A DNA stretch of 64,000 bases from contig CAWCTX010000009.1 in NCBI GenBank assembly GCA_963798505.1, forward strand, positions 434,001 to 498,000. The letters run 5' to 3'. Numbering within the stretch: position 1 is the first letter of the stretch; the number at the start of each line of letters is the position of its first letter. Shown here piece by piece: positions 63,231 to 64,000 of the stretch. The translations under genes were made by a program, and so were the position numbers. The stretch is from CAVWSM01 sp963798505 (GTDB taxonomy: Bacteria > Actinomycetota > Actinomycetes > Jiangellales > Jiangellaceae). The notes below the pieces were generated by a model. The model was given only the letters and a program-made list of their open reading frames with translations. It did no database searches and had not been told where the DNA came from.

Positions 63231-64000
63231 ATGACATCCGAACGGCTTCGGGCGATGCCGCACATGCCGGGCCTCGATGGGCTGCGGGCCGTGGCCGTCG
63301 CGGCCGTCGTGCTCTACCACCTCGGGTTGTCCTGGATGCCCGGCGGCTTCCTGGGTGTTGACGTCTTCTTCGTCCTCTCCGGATTCCTGATCACCACATT
63401 GCTCATCGAGGAAATGGACCGCGAGGGACGACTCGACCTCAAGCGGTTCTATGTCCACCGAGGTCGGCGGCTGCTTCCGGCGCTATGGCTGATGCTCTTC
63501 GTCGTCTCGACCGTGTCGCTCGTCTTCCTGCCCGCCGAGGTGCCCGAGCTGCGCGGCGATGTCACGGCGGCTCTGTTCTACGTGTCCAACTGGGACTTCA
63601 TCGTCGCCGACCAATCGTACTTCGAGATGACCGGACGGCCGCCGCTGCTCCAGCACCTGTGGTCACTTGCGGTCGAGGAGCAGTTCTACCTGCTGTGGCC
63701 GGTGGTTCTCGCCGTGGCCATGGTGGGTGGACGTCGGAGCATCCGTCGGGTGGCGCTGATCATCGCCGCCTTCTCTGCAGTGTGGATGGCCGTCCTCTCC
63801 GTATCGTCCGGCTTCCCGGTGCCCAACGACCCGAGCCGCGTCTACTTCGGCACCGACACGCACGCGTCTGGCTTGCTGCTCGGCGCGGCCCTGGCGGCGA
63901 GCTGGCGACCGTGGCGCTCCTGGCGATCGAGCCGGTCATGGGTGACGAGCCGGCGCCCGCTACCGCACCGCAGAGGCGTTGCCGCACTCGACTTCCTGGG
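63231..64000 (+). CDS. Acyltransferase 3 family membrane protein (3' end beyond window)
   Basis: The ATG at 63231 opens a frame that runs off the right edge (257 codons). The Acyl_transf_3 features are clear: MPGLDGLRAVAVAAVVLYHL (with the catalytic His), GGFLGVDVFFVLSGFLITTL, FYVHRGRRLLPALWLML (R-R motif), and LLQHLWSLAVEEQFYLLWPV. About six helices are seen before the cut. Such proteins O-acylate peptidoglycan or polysaccharides; OatA-like members have an outer SGNH domain, which would be beyond the window. Confidence 0.93.
   Translation, partial: MTSERLRAMPHMPGLDGLRAVAVAAVVLYHLGLSWMPGGFLGVDVFFVLSGFLITTLLIEEMDREGRLDLKRFYVHRGRRLLPALWLMLFVVSTVSLVFLPAEVPELRGDVTAALFYVSNWDFIVADQSYFEMTGRPPLLQHLWSLAVEEQFYLLWPVVLAVAMVGGRRSIRRVALIIAAFSAVWMAVLSVSSGFPVPNDPSRVYFGTDTHASGLLLGAALAASWRPWRSWRSSRSWVTSRRPLPHRRGVAALDFL

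Noticed and set aside
1..64000. tRNA, rRNA, CRISPR arrays, transposases and phage genes
   Set aside because: Searched by eye on both strands; no cloverleaf, spacer array or transposase/integrase signature was seen.

Overview
The window is very G+C-rich and densely coded. It carries actinobacterial hallmarks: two DUF222/HNH (13E12-type) proteins, a GPGG-motif mini membrane protein, an ECF42-type sigma factor with a DGPF/YCII partner, a dispanin/CD225 protein, SHOCT proteins and a mycobacterial-type LexA box. A Nocardioidaceae-like actinobacterium fits best, but this is inference because no rRNA or tRNA lies in the window. No insertion sequence, phage gene or CRISPR array was seen.

Layout: 0-3.3 kb holds a NarL-type two-component pair, an alpha/beta hydrolase, a META-domain protein and a permease stub. 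3.3-12.4 kb holds an AlkA-like glycosylase, a PepSY/OmpR two-component operon, the DGPF/ECF42 pair, DinB, a PHP hydrolase and a GPGG protein. 12.4-21 kb holds an HNH protein, a transglycosylase, an RTX-type secreted protein, small membrane proteins, a methyltransferase and a secreted M28 peptidase. 21-29 kb holds a DUF6325/SHOCT pair, an MFS pump with its HxlR regulator, a penicillin acylase and an EamA transporter. 29-34.5 kb holds a signalling operon: an ammonium transporter fused to a histidine kinase, a CheY-like receiver, and a receiver/tandem pseudo-cyclase/LuxR protein. 34.5-37.8 kb holds GNAT, a DHFR-like protein, VapBC and LtrA. 37.8-46.6 kb holds a seven-gene membrane/sulfatase/DUF6325 cluster, two CMD-like proteins and a LuxR ATPase regulator. 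46.6-64 kb holds CorA, NmrA/HxlR, a dispanin, a second LuxR ATPase regulator, a protein phosphatase, a PEP-synthase-like operon, an SOS-box HNH gene, a MOSC protein, quinone reductase/MarR and an acyltransferase cut by the window end.

The most interesting system is the 34.3-29.2 kb operon. Its three genes overlap by ATGA junctions. The Amt part keeps the twin histidines of ammonium transporters, so external ammonium may feed a phosphorelay ending in a LuxR output protein whose cyclase-like domains look catalytically dead. The second is the 43.9-37.8 kb cluster: a 19-bp palindrome inside a 26-bp near-identical repeat precedes both its first gene and the neighbouring CMD-like gene, and a related DUF6325/SHOCT pair sits at 21 kb.

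About nineteen genes are split by simple frameshifts while both halves stay conserved in sequence, often several times per gene (PHP, penicillin acylase, sulfatase, M28, HNH). The 27.2-35.6 kb stretch is clean. This patchy pattern suggests indel errors in the sequence more than true gene decay. I give such genes one joined span and say where the frame breaks.
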